Part shown: piece after piece, positions 1 through 12,599 of the stretch
Position numbering within the stretch: position 1 is the stretch's first letter
How the letters are laid out: every line of letters starts with the position of its first letter
Assembly: GCA_036245805.1 (NCBI GenBank)
Contig: BTRK01000005.1
Span: 10,044,001-10,108,000, forward strand
From: Pristionchus mayeri
Lineage: Eukaryota > Nematoda > Chromadorea > Rhabditida > Neodiplogasteridae
DNA length: 64,000 bases
Reading direction: 5' to 3'
Notes under the pieces: model-generated
What the model saw: the letters and a program-made list of their open reading frames with translations, nothing else
Told to the model about the DNA's origin: nothing
Databases searched by the model: none
Position numbers and translations under genes: made by a program

Positions 1-3000
1 GCTCCACGAGATAATTCGCATCTGTAGCTGATTGGTCAGATTCTGCATAGCGCGAGGCTGCGGTGACTCCCTGTGTCCCATTAATTGCAACAAGTCATAT
101 GTTTCCGCTAATAAATGTTAGTTTATTTTATTTTTAATAAACCAGAGCGATACGATTGGTGTGCGATTCTTCACAATGTATTATTTTATTTCATGCTAAA
201 CGAAGCCTACTCAACCAAAATTGGGTTGCAAGAATTGCTGTTGTAGCGACGCTGAAACATGAAGCAACTGCTCTAAAATTTGAAACAAATGATCATTTTT
301 ATTTCTTAAAACTGATAGCACATGTTCAATTGTTGCAGCATTTCTGTGGTTAACGTCGATGTTGATGCTGCTGTGAGACTGAGGGCGAATCTTCAGCATG
401 AGCGAGCAGCGGTGCTTTCCTTCGACGTGCTGTTTGTAGGACAATGATTTTTGATTTTAAGATTTTTTGAGCAGTTCCACACAATCCATTGATGGTAGCT
501 GCTTTTTGTGCTCTTGAAGAAGCGATGAAACGTGAACCGCACCAGCACTTCTCTTGTTTATGCAATTTTTCGATTTTTCCCGGACTGCACAATTATTTAC
601 CAACGAATCCCTCTCAAACTGCCAATTTATAATTGTATCGGAAGAGTTTAAAAAAATAGTCCAACATGAATAGTGCCTTTTGCATGGTGGGGCTGCGGAA
701 ATCGCACGGTCGAATTTCCATTTTTTAGATGTGCGAGTTGTTGTGTATGGATCACACGAAGAAGGAATGCATTTTTCCCCTTTGAAGGAAATGAGTTTGT
801 TGCGATCGGACAGGCGACTAATATTTAATTTGAGACTTTTATGTTTCAATCCAATGATTTTCGGTTTTACTGATACGTCTTATGTTTCTCGCGTTCGCGC
901 TTCACCACTGCTTTAATAGAAGATTGTGCCGCCAGTGAATGATTCTGTAGCTCGTTAAGGTGAAATAAGACATTCACGCCGTAACATTACAGTATCATGT
1001 CTCTCTTTTCAGCACTTCTGATAATACTGTCACCAGTTCTGCACTGATTAATCACACTTGCTGGAGACTCCCAAAAATTCCAAGACACATGTTTTATTGT
1101 TTTTCTACGGCCTTCACCGCTGATCAACAAAATGACATGATGAAAGAGAGTGTTCAAAAAGGACTCTAACCAGTCCATACATTCGCTCTCTATTTACCGT
1201 CTTATAACAAAGACACACAGATGTAGATGTACCACTCAGAAAACATCAACCGTGTAAATGGAAGCAACTCGAATAAGTGATATCCGCGAAACGTAAGATC
1301 AGAAACTCGAAACATCAGGAAATATCATCACATAATATTTCACCTCACTCCTTCGGTCGATGAAAAGAATCTTTTTCGTGCGAGTCGTGTTGACCAGCAT
1401 GCGCATTTACGAGACATGTTTACTCTTACTCGGTGTTCATTATGATTTTCCCAATATTTGGGAAAAATGACGACCTCTTTAAATGGCACACCTTCAGATT
1501 TCGCGTTTCGCCACCTCAGCAATAGGTGTGCGAGGGTGAGCACTTCGATCGGCTGTCATTTACATCGTTAAATAAATACTCACAATCAGCAGGGTCGTCG
1601 AAATGCTGCTGCTTTCTCCTCCATTATTCTGCACGAACTCAGAGACGATGATGCGAAGGAATAACTCAACGGCGCTTAAAATAATTGTGTTGCAGTCATA
1701 ATTCAAAAACTAACGGATTTGCTGGTTGTTAGTGTTGGGAAAACAATGACGATTAAATGAAAAAATCGATATCCATCGAATTAAACAGAGTTCGACTACC
1801 TATCTCACAGAAATGGTTCTCAGTGTCTTCCCGGATCGTGACGCGTAGTAGATTCGTCAAAAAAAAATCTTCACGAGACAATTTCACAACTGTTCTCTCA
1901 ACTAACAATATTTTTTTTTAAACCACCTCTCACCGGAGCGACGGCGCAGCTGCAGTCGCTGCCGCACAGAATTAAGCGCCTGGCATTGCGCATACAAAGT
2001 GGAAACATGCACCCAAAACATTAACTTAAAGTGAAACATACATGAATCACTCACTCGCATGTTCCGAAAGAACTCAGGCTAATTTATGTTTCAGATTCCC
2101 TATGAAACTCACGCGGATTTTGATAGCCAATTTTGTTATGTTTCACAAATGCTGCATTTAAAAACTCGATACGGCAAGCTAAAATTCCGCGTAAGTGCAA
2201 ATTCGGCGCTTTTGAATTTAAAAATTAGCCCGAAATGAGCTTTTGCTTTTGTACGGGGCTTGATTCTGTGGCCGTATCATATTTGCTCTCCGCTGTTTGC
2301 TGCAGTTGATATACAGCCTCGTAAAATGCCAAAACTGACATAAGCACATTGGACCATCCACTGTCTACACACAGATCAATCTTAATTTACAAAATAAAAA
2401 TAAAAAAACAAAATTAAAACGTTGAGTCAACATATCTGCGCACTGTTAATCGATGGGATCGGCGCTCACTGAATGAATGAAATACACGAAACGAAAAATT
2501 AACGTATGTGAATTTAGAGAATAATTATGCAAGTAAGTGTAAAAAATCGAAAAATATTTAAGGAGCACTTTACTTTTCAGAATCCCTGCTAAGGCTAGGG
2601 ACCACAACGGGCATTTCCGAAATACAGTTAGTTCAACCATTCCAACTATATTTTATTCCAACTATATTATAGATTGTATTACCACATTTCTTTTGATTTT
2701 TTTATGAACTGAGCCATGAAAATTCAAGAGACGAAGAGTAGTAGCCTCGCTAAGTAAAGAAAATGGAAACATAACATCGTCTAGTTGAAATCCCATTTTG
2801 TATAATTCTATAAATGATATTTTTTTTTAAATTTGAAACTATGCGCATCCACTATAAATCATGGTAGCAATGATCCATGAGTGGTTCATGTCATAAAAAT
2901 ATGAAAAATAAGTGACATTCACTCTTCGGAATGCCTCTGCACGAAGGCAGAGACAACTGCTCGGACGGAGTGCGTATGGAACACTCTTGTATCACAACGC

Positions 3001-3060
3001 ATAAGTAATTATTTGTCTTCCGTTGCGCCGCCGAGCGTAGATAAAATATATTGATCCAGC
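1..3060. other. AT-rich stretch, no gene recognised
   Basis: I see no open frame with recognisable protein similarity on either strand; the frames present are short and lack recognisable domains. Several short motifs of the type GGTTCA-(C/T)-GTTTCATC or TTCATGTTTCAGC occur on the minus strand (near 247-262 and 522-538) and are discussed as a finding. Otherwise nothing is supported here. Confidence 0.6.
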
Positions 3061-3335
3061 AATCATTTGTGCTTCAGAAACATTCGACCTGTTTAATCGG
3101 TCAAAAAGATGCGAGAAAAGTTGCGTAAAAAGTTCGCGAACTTCTGATTCTCTCCTGTTCGTGTGCTCTCTATTTTTCTCTAGCCAGGTCGTTGAAAAGT
3201 TCACGAACTTTTCGACGAATTATTTTCAAAATTCGTGCTTTTCTTTTGTTTTACTTATTTTTAGGGATTATTTTTGCTTTTAGCTTATGAATACTTTGAA
3301 GGACAATCTTCCCTTAGCTGGGATAGCTTCAGAAT

Positions 3336-3907
3336 ACAGCGTAGTGAAAGTAAACACGGTTAGAGTAATTTTTTTTCGACTATGGGTCACCACTTTAACC
3401 ACCTTGTAATGTCAAGCTATTCCATCAGAGGGAAGGTTGTCCTTATAAGCAGTCATAAGTTAAAAGCAAAAATAATTGATACAAATAAGTAAAACAAAAG
3501 AAAAGTACGAATTTCGAACGAATTTATGCCGGTTTTTAACGCTTTTGAAGGAGCTGCGTGAAAAGTTAGAGAAAGGCGAGAGAGCACGCGTTCTTGAGAG
3601 AGGGAAAAGGAAGCAGTGATTGTTTACTTCCTTTTCCCTCTCTCGAAAACGCGTGCTCTCTCTTCTTTCTCTAACTTTCCACGCAGCTCCTTGAAAAGTT
3701 CGTTAAAAGCCGGCCTAAATTCGTTCGAAATTCGTACTTTTCTTTTGTTTTATTAATTTTTTTATCATTTATTTTTGCTTTTAACTTATGACTGCTTATA
3801 AGGAAAACCTTACCTCTGATGGAATAGCTTCACATTACAGGGTGGTGAAAGTGGTGACCCATAATCGAAAAAATTACTCCAACCGTGTTTACTTTCACTA
3901 CGCTGTA
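3336..3907. repeat. Inner palindrome of the foldback
   Basis: Two arms of about 285 bp meet at about 3625 with almost no loop. The stem includes the purine-rich run of about 3585-3612 and its pyrimidine mirror at 3630-3660. A transcript through it would form a long dsRNA hairpin. Confidence 0.8.
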
Positions 3908-4038
3908 TTAATCTTTAATCTTTAATCTTTATCGCCGACAGTATTAATAGCCGTTGAGGAAAGAAAAGGGAAGAGTAGGTCGGTCTTCGGGCTCGATCAC
4001 ACGAGCTGGGGGATGGGGTGGTATGTGGCAGTTATATG

Positions 4039-6647
4039 TTACAATCGTATTCGTGAGATAGATAGGGCTACATCGGGGGATTTACTGATTTCTCTACGGA
4101 ACAAGGGACGAGGTGAGATAACTAATGGGTCAGGGAGGGTGTTCCAGAGTCTACTGGCACAAGTTGAAATCGAGACCGGCACTCTGAAGGGAATAGAAAT
4201 GCGTAAACTATTTGAGGAGCGCAAATCACGAGTTAGCGGAGTGATTGTGTACAAGTCAGCAGAGTCGTGGTGAACGTGATTATGCATGGAGTCATACACA
4301 TAGAACATATCCCGTAGGGCGCGGCGATACTCAAGGGTTTCAAGTGTGAAAATTTTCATCTATCCGGATAGGGGAGTGGGGGAACAGAGCATCGTTGCAG
4401 AACTCTCCTGGTAAACTCTCTCTGCACAGATTCGAGCTCATTCACAAGACCTACTGAAGTGGGATTCCATATTATACTGGACGATTCTAAGAGTGGACGA
4501 ATGTATATTTTGTATGCCTTTAAAAGAAGATCGGGGGATGTAGAATGAAATGATCTCAACATCAGATTGCACATTGATCGCGCTTTCTTACTAATTGTAT
4601 TTATATGGTACCCAAAATGGAGGTTTTTAGTAAAATATACGCCAAGGTCTCTTACTATGTCTTTGCTTGTTATAGTTTGACCGTTAAGGATATATTGAGC
4701 TCGGTTCTTCAGATTGCCTAGGTGAATGACATTGCATTTAGGTGAGCTGATACTCATATTCCCTTGGGCAGTCCATTCAGATATTTTGCAAATCGCATTT
4801 TGGAGGTCATTGCTATAATCAGGGACCACCCCATAAATCTTGAGGTCGTCAGCAAATATATTGTAATGAACCGTCTTAGGAATGCATGTACCCAAATCAT
4901 TGAGGTAGATAATGAATAGCAAAGGTCCGATAAAGGAACCTTGGGGGACGCCAGACTGGATAGGTGAGGGAGGGGATAAGTAGTCCCCGATGAGCACACG
5001 TTGCGAGCGACCCAAAAGATAAGACTCGAACCATTGAGTGATAGCGGGTGATATGCCCAGCGAGGAAAGCTTATGGATAAGCAGTCTTAAATCGATCGAA
5101 TCAAATGCTTTCTTATAATCAAAGAGGATTGTGTCAACCGACTTTTTCAGACTCAGCTGCTTAACATAAAATGAGTGTGTTTCAGATAATGAAGAAGTTG
5201 TGCTTCTATATTTTCTAAAGCCTGCTTGTCTAGTATCCAATATGTTATGTTCGTCTAGAAAATCAACGATGGAATTAATGAGAATTTTTTCGAATATTTT
5301 AGAGGCAGTTTCGGGACCAATAAAGGGTAAGTCGAATGAAGATCGGGGAGGAGGGAATTGTGGAGGCTTTATATCTAAAGGCGGGGTTTGAACCTTTGCA
5401 AAAAATTCAGAGAATGCATTACCCTTCTCGACATCACTTAGAAGGATATCTCCATTGCTGTCAATAATACCAGGTAGTTTTGAGCTATTAACCTTCAATC
5501 TATTTTTGCAATAATTAAAGAAGGAACTAGGCTTTCCCGAGTAAACTGCCCGTGATTCGCGCTGAATTTCATATGCTTTAAGAGCATGGTCAAAACGCTC
5601 ACGTAAAGAGTGTGTTAAGTTACTATTCGGAGCCAATTGGTGGAATTTCTGCAACCTCATGAACATCTTGTGAAGGAATTTGGGATATCCAGAGGACAAG
5701 GATGGACGTTTGAGGGGGGGCGTGAGCATCTAAAATCTCATTAATGAAATCGCTAAAATAATTATATGCCTCAGTAGAATTTTTATTTCTTAATGCTAAT
5801 GTCCAGTTGTGCGTATGGATGAGGTAGTTAATAATCTCCCAATTAGCCAGTGAATAATTTCTAGAAGAATTAGGTCTAATTTCTCGGTGCAAAGTGAAAG
5901 AAACGGAGAAGCTTATCCCTACATGGTCAGAAAGAGGGATATCAGGAGTGACAGATGATATTATTGGAAAATTGCACAGAAGTAGATCGAGAATATTGGT
6001 TCCGCGGGTCAGAAAATCAATAAATTGTTGGAATTGTTTCGTAATTATTAAATCCAAAAAAGGAGAGATTGACTGCATCGGGGATGAGTAAGAATACCAA
6101 TCAATAGAAGGGAAATTGAAATCACCAATAATAATGGAGGGGTGAGGGCAAGTTGTGGCATTCTCTAAATAGGCAATAAAGGGATCAAAGGAAGCAGACG
6201 GGGAGTTTGGCGCTCGGTAGATGACAATTATTCTGAGGGAGTTGTGCTGGGAAGAGGATTCAGTAGAATATACATCGACAGCAAGACACTCAAATACAGG
6301 TGTAATAAAGCTTGAAACTAGAACGGGAGGAGGGAAAAATGCGCGTACAGGAGGACACCTCCGCCTCTGCCCACTACACGATCTGCTCGAAACAAGAAAT
6401 AGTCAGGGAGTCCTCTCAATAGAAACGCATCACTATCACCACCAGAAAGCCAAATCTCAGAAAGTGCAAGGATTGGATACCTGCTATTAGACATTATGAA
6501 GGTAACAGTATCAATGAGATTCCTAACGCTCCGGACATTTCCATAAAAGAATCGGATGTTTTGATTTGGGGGCGGAGGAGGGCGACAAGAGAAAAGAGAA
6601 GGAATTGAGGGAGGGAACCTATCACTCACATAACTGCCACATTCCAC
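4039..6647 (-). pseudogene. LINE ORF2: endonuclease-reverse transcriptase, broken
   Basis: The frame starts with the endonuclease (FFYGNVRS, LSEIWLSG), continues after a frameshift near 6318 with GDFNFPSIDW and SDHVGISF, and runs into the reverse transcriptase at 4356-5729. Reverse transcriptase motifs seen are KIFEKIL, QAGFRKYRST, FDYKKAFDSID, SGVPQGSFIGPLLF and IFADDLKIYG. Compared with the second LINE, about 75 residues between the linker and KIFEKIL (the segment with SPDGIPN, IPKS and FRPISLT) are missing in frame. The C-terminal segment (LETLEYRRALRDMF) is in another frame at 4039-4359. The catalytic aspartates remain, but the deletion and frameshifts make activity unlikely. Confidence 0.85.
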
Positions 6648-7421
6648 CTAAGCGAGAGGAGTGCTGCGCTGTTCACTCGCCTTCAGAACTTCGCTACCTG
6701 AATCGACGAGATTGGAGGGGAGAGGGGCGGAGGGAGCGGTGGCGTTCTTCTTGCGAATATTCACGTTCGAGAAGTCTTTCTTGTGCTCGGGAATCTTGGT
6801 GGCCACGATGGAGTAATGATCAGGAAGGGGGCGGTAAGTGGGGCCCTTGAATTCGATCAGCTCGCAGTCACGTACACCGTAGCGAAGGCACTTCGCCTTG
6901 ATGTTGAGATCCTTAGCACGAGCACGAGACACTCGTTCCTGCTCCAGTTCACTTGGCATCAGATCTCTACGTACGAACATATTAGGGGAGAACTCCGAAG
7001 GACGGCCTTCATTGCGAATGCTACTGAGCAGCTTGTCACGGAGAGTGGAAGAGGGGAGGGACAGCTTAATGATGCGTCTCGTGGAAGAGCTTTTCTCGGG
7101 AAAACGGGCGTGGCTGATCTGTCCGGCCTCATAAGCTGTTTTCAATTCGGCGTCCTTGGTGTGCATAACCAGTTTTCTGACGAGCTCCTCATCGTTGTTG
7201 GTGGTCTGAAGGGGAGTTTCTGCCTCAATACTACCCACCACAACTGCACGCTGACTCTTGGACTTGATCTTGTCGAAGTCGGTGATTTCCTTGACAACAG
7301 ACGCGTAGGTGGAGACAGGTTGGGGTACGGTAGGCTTGGCGGAACCGGTGAGCAGCTCGAGGATAGTGTCGAGTTTCTTCTCCAGTCGATCGATATCCCC
7401 TTTGGTGGCGGGAAGATCCAT
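6648..7421 (-). CDS. LINE ORF1 protein
   Basis: An intact 257-residue frame begins at a Met about 90 bases inside the element's 5' end. The first 25 residues are heptad-like (GDIDRLEKKLDTILELL), consistent with an oligomerising coiled coil. The middle and C-terminal part (about 120-210) contains the segment NMFVRRDLMPSELEQERVSR followed by YGVRDCELIEFKG, which is shared with the ORF1 fragment of the second LINE at 12119-12556. ORF1 proteins of this type bind element RNA and accompany it to the target. No zinc knuckle is seen. ORF2 follows directly after the stop. Confidence 0.75.
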   Translation of the reverse strand: MDLPATKGDIDRLEKKLDTILELLTGSAKPTVPQPVSTYASVVKEITDFDKIKSKSQRAVVVGSIEAETPLQTTNNDEELVRKLVMHTKDAELKTAYEAGQISHARFPEKSSSTRRIIKLSLPSSTLRDKLLSSIRNEGRPSEFSPNMFVRRDLMPSELEQERVSRARAKDLNIKAKCLRYGVRDCELIEFKGPTYRPLPDHYSIVATKIPEHKKDFSNVNIRKKNATAPSAPLPSNLVDSGSEVLKASEQRSTPLA

Positions 7422-7790
7422 TAGAGAGGAGGGAGAGGGAGGAGAGGAGAAAATTGGGGGAGAGACCGCTCAGGACGACTGACAAGGAATGGAATGAATT
7501 TCTTTTTTTCTTTTTTAAATTCTGATGCTATTCCAGCTAAGGGAAGGTTGTCCTTCAAAGTATTCATAAGCTAAACGCAAAAAAGAATCCCTAAAAATAA
7601 GTAAAACAAAAGAAAAGCACGAATTTTGAACATAGTTCGTCGAAAAGTTCGTGAACTTTTCAACGACCTGGTTAGATAAAAAGAGAGAGCACACGAACAG
7701 GAGAAAATCAGAAGTTCGCGAACTTTTTACGCAACTTTTCTCGCAGATTTCTGACAGATTAAACAGGCTGATTGTTTTGGATTGCACAAC

Positions 7791-9217
7791 AAGTCAATAA
7801 TAGCATAGGAGACGCATGGTCGGAAAATAAATCATCATAAAACATTGCAAATAATGAGTTATAAAATAATTCAAATTCTGAACCTCGATTTCATTTTTAT
7901 CGCGGGATAAATCCGAGATCGACGCTTCACCACATCATCGAAAGAACCACCATCATCTCGCACCAATTTTCTTTATTCTCCTTGGAGTTTATAAACAAAT
8001 AATAACCATTATCTTCAAAGAGGAAGCATTGAATCAGCATCGATAATTATATATCTTTGGAATAATAAAACTGATCGCCGTATCCAATTATTGAGACACG
8101 AATCTCACGGTTGCATTGAAAGCCATCATTTTGATCCTAATAATAAATGGAGGTTGTGACCGTGATAAAAAATGCAAGTGTTTAAAGTATAGTTGTGATA
8201 TGTTTTCACACGTATTAGAAATATATCTTGTCAGACGCGATGATATTGCATCATCATCATCAAGCAAAGCAAATTAATGTGTCTGTCCCGTATATACATT
8301 AAATTGTTAGCTGATGAGTACTAAGGCGGGGTACGGTAGAGTTATACGATTTGGTAATATTAGCGAGTTTGTACCGTATGCTAACCTACCGTATTCATCG
8401 ATGCCAGTTCGTTTTCGTCAGGAGCAAGGAGTGAGGCAGCAACTGCAGCAATCAAATGGCTAATGTACTGAAGCAGCGACATCGACTACAGTTGGTTCTT
8501 CATTCCATAGTAGCCAGAGGTTATTATCAGCGAGGATCCAAAAGAACACTGCTTCCTAGTGCTTGCCATTGTATTCTAGGCATTAGTGCAGCAACAAGTT
8601 CGCCGGTGCGAGTGAATGCAATTTTAGATAATATTGTTATTTCGCTACCTTCATTCCGATCTTATTTACTGCCAATTGACAATCATGATTGAATACAGCT
8701 TCCTACTCCTGAGATTTCTGGGAAGCTGTTCTCTCCAATATTTAGGATATTTTTGTAGAAAAAAAATCATTTATTCCGCTGATTCATTACCCTCCTAATC
8801 GCGTTTATTTTCACTGATGTATACCGATTACACATGATTATTGTTGAGAAAATATCTGATTTAGGTAGCAAATACAATTACAATTGAATTTTATTACAGA
8901 ATTTTTCAAAATGCCAGCGTGAGTCTCATGTTTCACAAGGCGCTGATATGTTTTTGTTGTTGTCCCTTCAATAGGACTCCATTTCTCAAAGAAAAACATA
9001 ATTTGTTATTATGTTCGCGTACCTAATTGTTTTCAGTGGCATGCCCACGCTCGATTCTTCGGGAAGTAGTTGATTTAAACGAGTGGAATACTGTATATTG
9101 AAATGTACGACTGCCTACTACAATAACGACAACGCCGTCGTTTGTCGGTTTATTTTCAGGATTATTCGATCAGGTCAGTTCAGCAAGCAATTGGCATCTG
9201 CTGTCAGAACAGAGAAT
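7791..9217. other. Intergenic, no gene recognised
   Basis: AT-rich sequence without a supportable gene. Frames such as 8456-8692 have no recognisable domain. Some TGCAGC-rich words occur near 8430-8600, as in other unannotated stretches of this window. Confidence 0.5.
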
Positions 9218-10111
9218 TGACAAATATATCACGCCTCTCATGAGAGAATCGAGCTGATCATGGGAATGGTGAAATGAGTTTTACCCGGTTTCGGGAACGC
9301 TGAGGCATGTCTGAGTGATCCCCGAAATCTTTTCATGCATACTTCATATTGGAGCTCCCTGCGTAGGGTCGGATATCGGCATCATCCACTTTGAGAGCGG
9401 TTTTCTTGGATACGGTGTAAGATAGAGCAAAATTGACCTCTGAGTGACCCCAACTCATTTTTTGAGCTCTATCTATATATATAAACCTTTTTCTCTAAAA
9501 CCCATTTTTAAAAGTGGTACACTGTACGTCAATTTTCTCAAAAATGTAGGTAAAGCAGCAGCTCAAATTTTCACAATAGATGCAGCTCAGATAAAGCTTT
9601 CCAATGAGTGGTTTGCCAAAAAAATACGGGCACGCTGGTGAGAGTTTCGCCCTTTTAACTTCTTCTGGATCGTTTGAACTATATTTTCTACAGGGATTGC
9701 GACTGGAAATCAATCATTTTTGGCAGCTCTCTTCGAAAAGTGCGGCGTGAAATGAAATCGCCTGTTGAAAATAAAGTTCAAACGATCCAGTCGAAGTTAA
9801 AAGGGCGAAACTCTCACCAGCGTCCCCGTATTTCTTTGGCAAACCACCCATTGGAAAGCTCTCGCTGATATATTGTTAAAATTTGAGCTGCTGCTTTACC
9901 TACATTTTTGAGAAAATCGACCTTCAATGTACTGACCTTAAAATGAATATTCATACAAAATGGTCTTCAAAATGAAGTGTGCACAAAAAGATATCGGGGA
10001 TCACTCAGACATGCCTCAGGGTGCCCGAAACCGGGTAGAACTCATTTCACGATTTCATCTCCATTCCCAGAAATGGCAATTCTCGTGAATGGCGTGATAT
10101 GCGATTGACTA
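9218..10111. repeat. Foldback element, about 0.9 kb
   Basis: Two imperfect arms of about 440 bp meet near 9727. Matching blocks include the region around 9277-9330 (acccggtttcggg) against about 9995-10045, and 9545-9680 against 9778-9915. The arms differ by scattered substitutions and small indels, so this copy is older than the giant palindromes further right. No TIR-TSD pair could be fixed. Confidence 0.75.
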
Positions 10112-11235
10112 CTTCTTATCCTCTTGAAGCAGCAATAACCCTTGATTTTAACTACCGAATAATGCAAATTTGCAATAGCGCACTGAGGTTGTCTCTGTTA
10201 TTAATATTTTTGTTAGTCAGGGGCGAGAGACGAGATACGGTGAAGCTCCTGCAGCAAATTTGGGGGCTCCAGAAATGATGCCACAGTGACTTCGTATTCT
10301 CTGTTCGTATTTTTATAGTCTGGACAATTTCCAAGATAAAATGCCACGAAATGTTCCGATTCCCATTGAAGTATTAGAGTGGTTAAAAAAATAATAAACG
10401 TACTAATGAATACGAGCCCGTCGTGACTACTTCGGCTCCTAGACACGTCTCAGTCGTTTGTGCTTCAGTCGTTGCTCAATCTGATGCCGAAGAGATTACT
10501 CTTGGAACTTCTTAGAGCTATTTATGCCGAAAAACTCGCGCATCTACAAAACCTTACTATTCTTTTTCATTTATGTTTCCCTTTTTGCATTTTAATATAC
10601 ATAATTCCATAAAAAATGAAAATCCATAATTTTCGAAAATGCCACACCTGCAAAGTTTGTGATTCGCGAACTCTACAAGAGGTGTTCAAAGAAGATTGCA
10701 CCAATGCATAGAGGAGTACCGTTTGAACAACAACATACATCACTAACAATCAGTCCGTGCGACGGAGGACCTGCATATGAAGGGAAAATACGCGAAAGTT
10801 GATTTTTTTTAGGCTGAATTCGAAAGTTCAATTACTCCGAATATGCTACACTTGTCATACTTGCGCTTCACCAAAAACGCAAAACAACAAATGCTCCCTT
10901 GGGGTACGGTTGGTCTTCGGCTTTATCACGAACAAACTTTATGTTCAACAATTTATGGCAGTTTTTGCCATGTTTCTGAAACACCTAATTTTTTTTTATT
11001 TTGCTTAAAAGCTTAGCTTGCATAGCCATCAAACTGTCCTACAAAATATTGGAATCAAACCTCGCTACCCCTCCATCTCTTGCAAGAAGATATTAGATTT
11101 TTTGTTTTTTTTCGACACGCTTAAATTTAATTGGGCTGAAACTTTGGGTGGTTGATGAGCAGGCAACGGCGCATCTTTCTAGATATGCGCAGCTATGATC
11201 AAAAATAAAATTGGAATTTTGTCTGATTACGGCAT
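10112..11235. other. Intergenic, no gene recognised
   Basis: No similarity to known proteins is apparent in the short frames on either strand. The sequence is AT-rich with several homopolymer runs. Confidence 0.5.
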
Positions 11236-11239
11236 CACT

Positions 11240-11525
11240 GATTTTTAAATAATAAGATTCCCCTCAAGAGAAAACTTTTCTAAAAAAAATAAAATGTCGA
11301 AAGTAAAGGTGAAAATAATGATTATCAGCCTTAGAGGAATCTGATCGAAAAACTCACCAGAACAAAAATTTGCTCGCGGACTCATTCCCCCTACAGCCGC
11401 TTTGATCTGAATCGATTAAACATTTTTCGAGGATTACGGTAGCTTTCATTCAAGATCCGCGCGCGGATGCGGATCGAAATTTACCGACACTCGTATGTTT
11501 CCCTCAACGAATACTACATGTTGAT
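11240..11525 (-). repeat. Dispersed repeat with GC-rich core, copy A
   Basis: Reading the minus strand, this segment matches 33630-33960 on the plus strand. The shared blocks, in order, are tgagggaaacat, gatccgc followed by a GC-rich inverted core, gatcttgaat, ctaccgtaa, gggaaatgagtc and the block around gactttttcgatc. The GC core forms a short hairpin in both copies. It is probably a small non-autonomous element, family unknown. Confidence 0.6.
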
Positions 11526-12084
11526 GATGTCAGAATGAATTCGAACACCAATCTGCGATTTTTTTAGAGGAAAGGAAACTTGCGCATTTCTTGTTTGGTT
11601 GTGTCTTTAAGATCAAATCGAGCAGGCAATTCCAATATGAAGAATGGAATGGACAAAATATAAAAATCAAGCATCACAAACCAACAGATAACATAAACGA
11701 CAGTCGCACGCGTTGCAACTTCGCTTTCAGCATAACGTCAGGGTCTGCAGAAGACATCGAGAACAACGAAAGACTGCAACGACTGAAAATGAGCGAAAAG
11801 ATATTTCAATTTTTTGCAGGGTTGATTCCTGTTTCACCATTGCTTCAACAGCACTTAGTGCAACCTACAAGTGATTAATGAATAAAATGTTACACAGTTT
11901 CTCGAAAACGAATTATGAAATGGTGAACTTCCGTCGCAAAGGGGTCTCATTTTATTATACTTCATTTTTGCAGGAGATCCACAGCCTATCAGGATGGATG
12001 AAAAGGTTAATTTTCGTGGCGGACGAAGTCTTTCTTTGTTCGGACGAGGTTTTTCTTTGTTTTCTTTCTCACACATCACCGACA
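11526..12084. other. Intergenic, no gene recognised
   Basis: A 95-codon frame at 11591-11878 has no recognisable domain and is not supported as a gene. A plus-strand CCTGTTTCACC word lies near 11830 (see the findings). Confidence 0.4.
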
Positions 12085-12118
12085 TCCCCAAGTCAAAGGA
12101 GACAGAAAGAACCGAATT

Positions 12119-12556
12119 ATGAAGATCTCAATGCCTTCCCAGAAGGTGCGTGACGCTTTCCTCTCAGCTGTCCGTTCCGCACGCCCTAATGCCGTAACCA
12201 AGATCTCTGGAAATTATATTCGACGAGACTTGTGCCCCTATGAGCTCGAGTTAGAGAAAAAGGCGAGAATTGAGGCGTACAAACTGAACTGTGAAAAGAA
12301 CGGACTTCACTATGGAGTTCGTGATGAAAAATTGTACAAGTTTGGTGGCAACCCTCGCCCCTTGCCTGACGGATACAAGAACAGACCGCCTCGTGGATAC
12401 GGATCCTCTCAGAATGAAAAGACGAACGAAGCCAATCTAGCAATCAATTTCAAGACCAACGAAGACACCTCAGCGAACAAATCAATCCTCTCCGGAATCC
12501 CCCCTATGCCCTCAACCGGAATTGCAAACCCCAACGGAACGAAGGTTCAGGCCTAG
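12119..12556 (+). pseudogene. LINE ORF1, truncated
   Basis: The 145-residue frame aligns with residues about 120-257 of the ORF1 protein at 6648-7421: both have the NYIRRDL/NMFVRRDL segment, a charged helix and the YGVRD motif followed by RPLPD. The N-terminal coiled coil is missing because the element is 5'-truncated. Confidence 0.7.
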
Positions 12557-12599
12557 GACGGGCGCAGCAGGAAGGTACTTTCGCTTATTCCCTCCCCTC

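Larger units (their letters stand above)
3908..7515 (-). mobile_element. CR1/Jockey-type LINE, decayed, near full length
   Basis: This non-LTR retrotransposon has two reading frames in order ORF1 (6648-7421) and ORF2 (6647 down to about 4039), and a 3' end made of AATCTTT tandem units (about 3908-3935 on the plus strand). It sits in the right arm of the foldback: the interrupted target can be seen intact in the mirror arm at 3320-3345, and a short duplication (att) is visible at the junctions. ORF2 carries an apurinic-type endonuclease, reverse transcriptase with an FADD box and the C-terminal segment usual for this clade. It has a frameshift in the endonuclease and an internal deletion in the reverse transcriptase, so it is presumably dead. 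Clade is by protein resemblance only. Confidence 0.85.
3065..7790. repeat. Double-armed foldback element split by a LINE
   Basis: The outer arm 3065-3334 is repeated in inverted orientation at 7518-7790, and an inner inverted pair meets near 3625 (3336-3620 against 3630-3907). Removing the LINE at 3908-7515 joins 3907 to 7518 and restores one continuous hairpin of about 1.1 kb. The inner arms are diverged copies of the outer arms (both carry the aagtaaaacaaaagaaaag block and the aagggaaggttgtcctt block), so the element is a hairpin of hairpins. No coding capacity of its own is seen, which suggests non-autonomous DNA transposition; the superfamily is not identified. Confidence 0.75.

Noticed and set aside
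6783..7424. 213-codon plus-strand frame opposite LINE ORF1
   Set aside because: It is the antisense shadow of ORF1, which has the family motifs.
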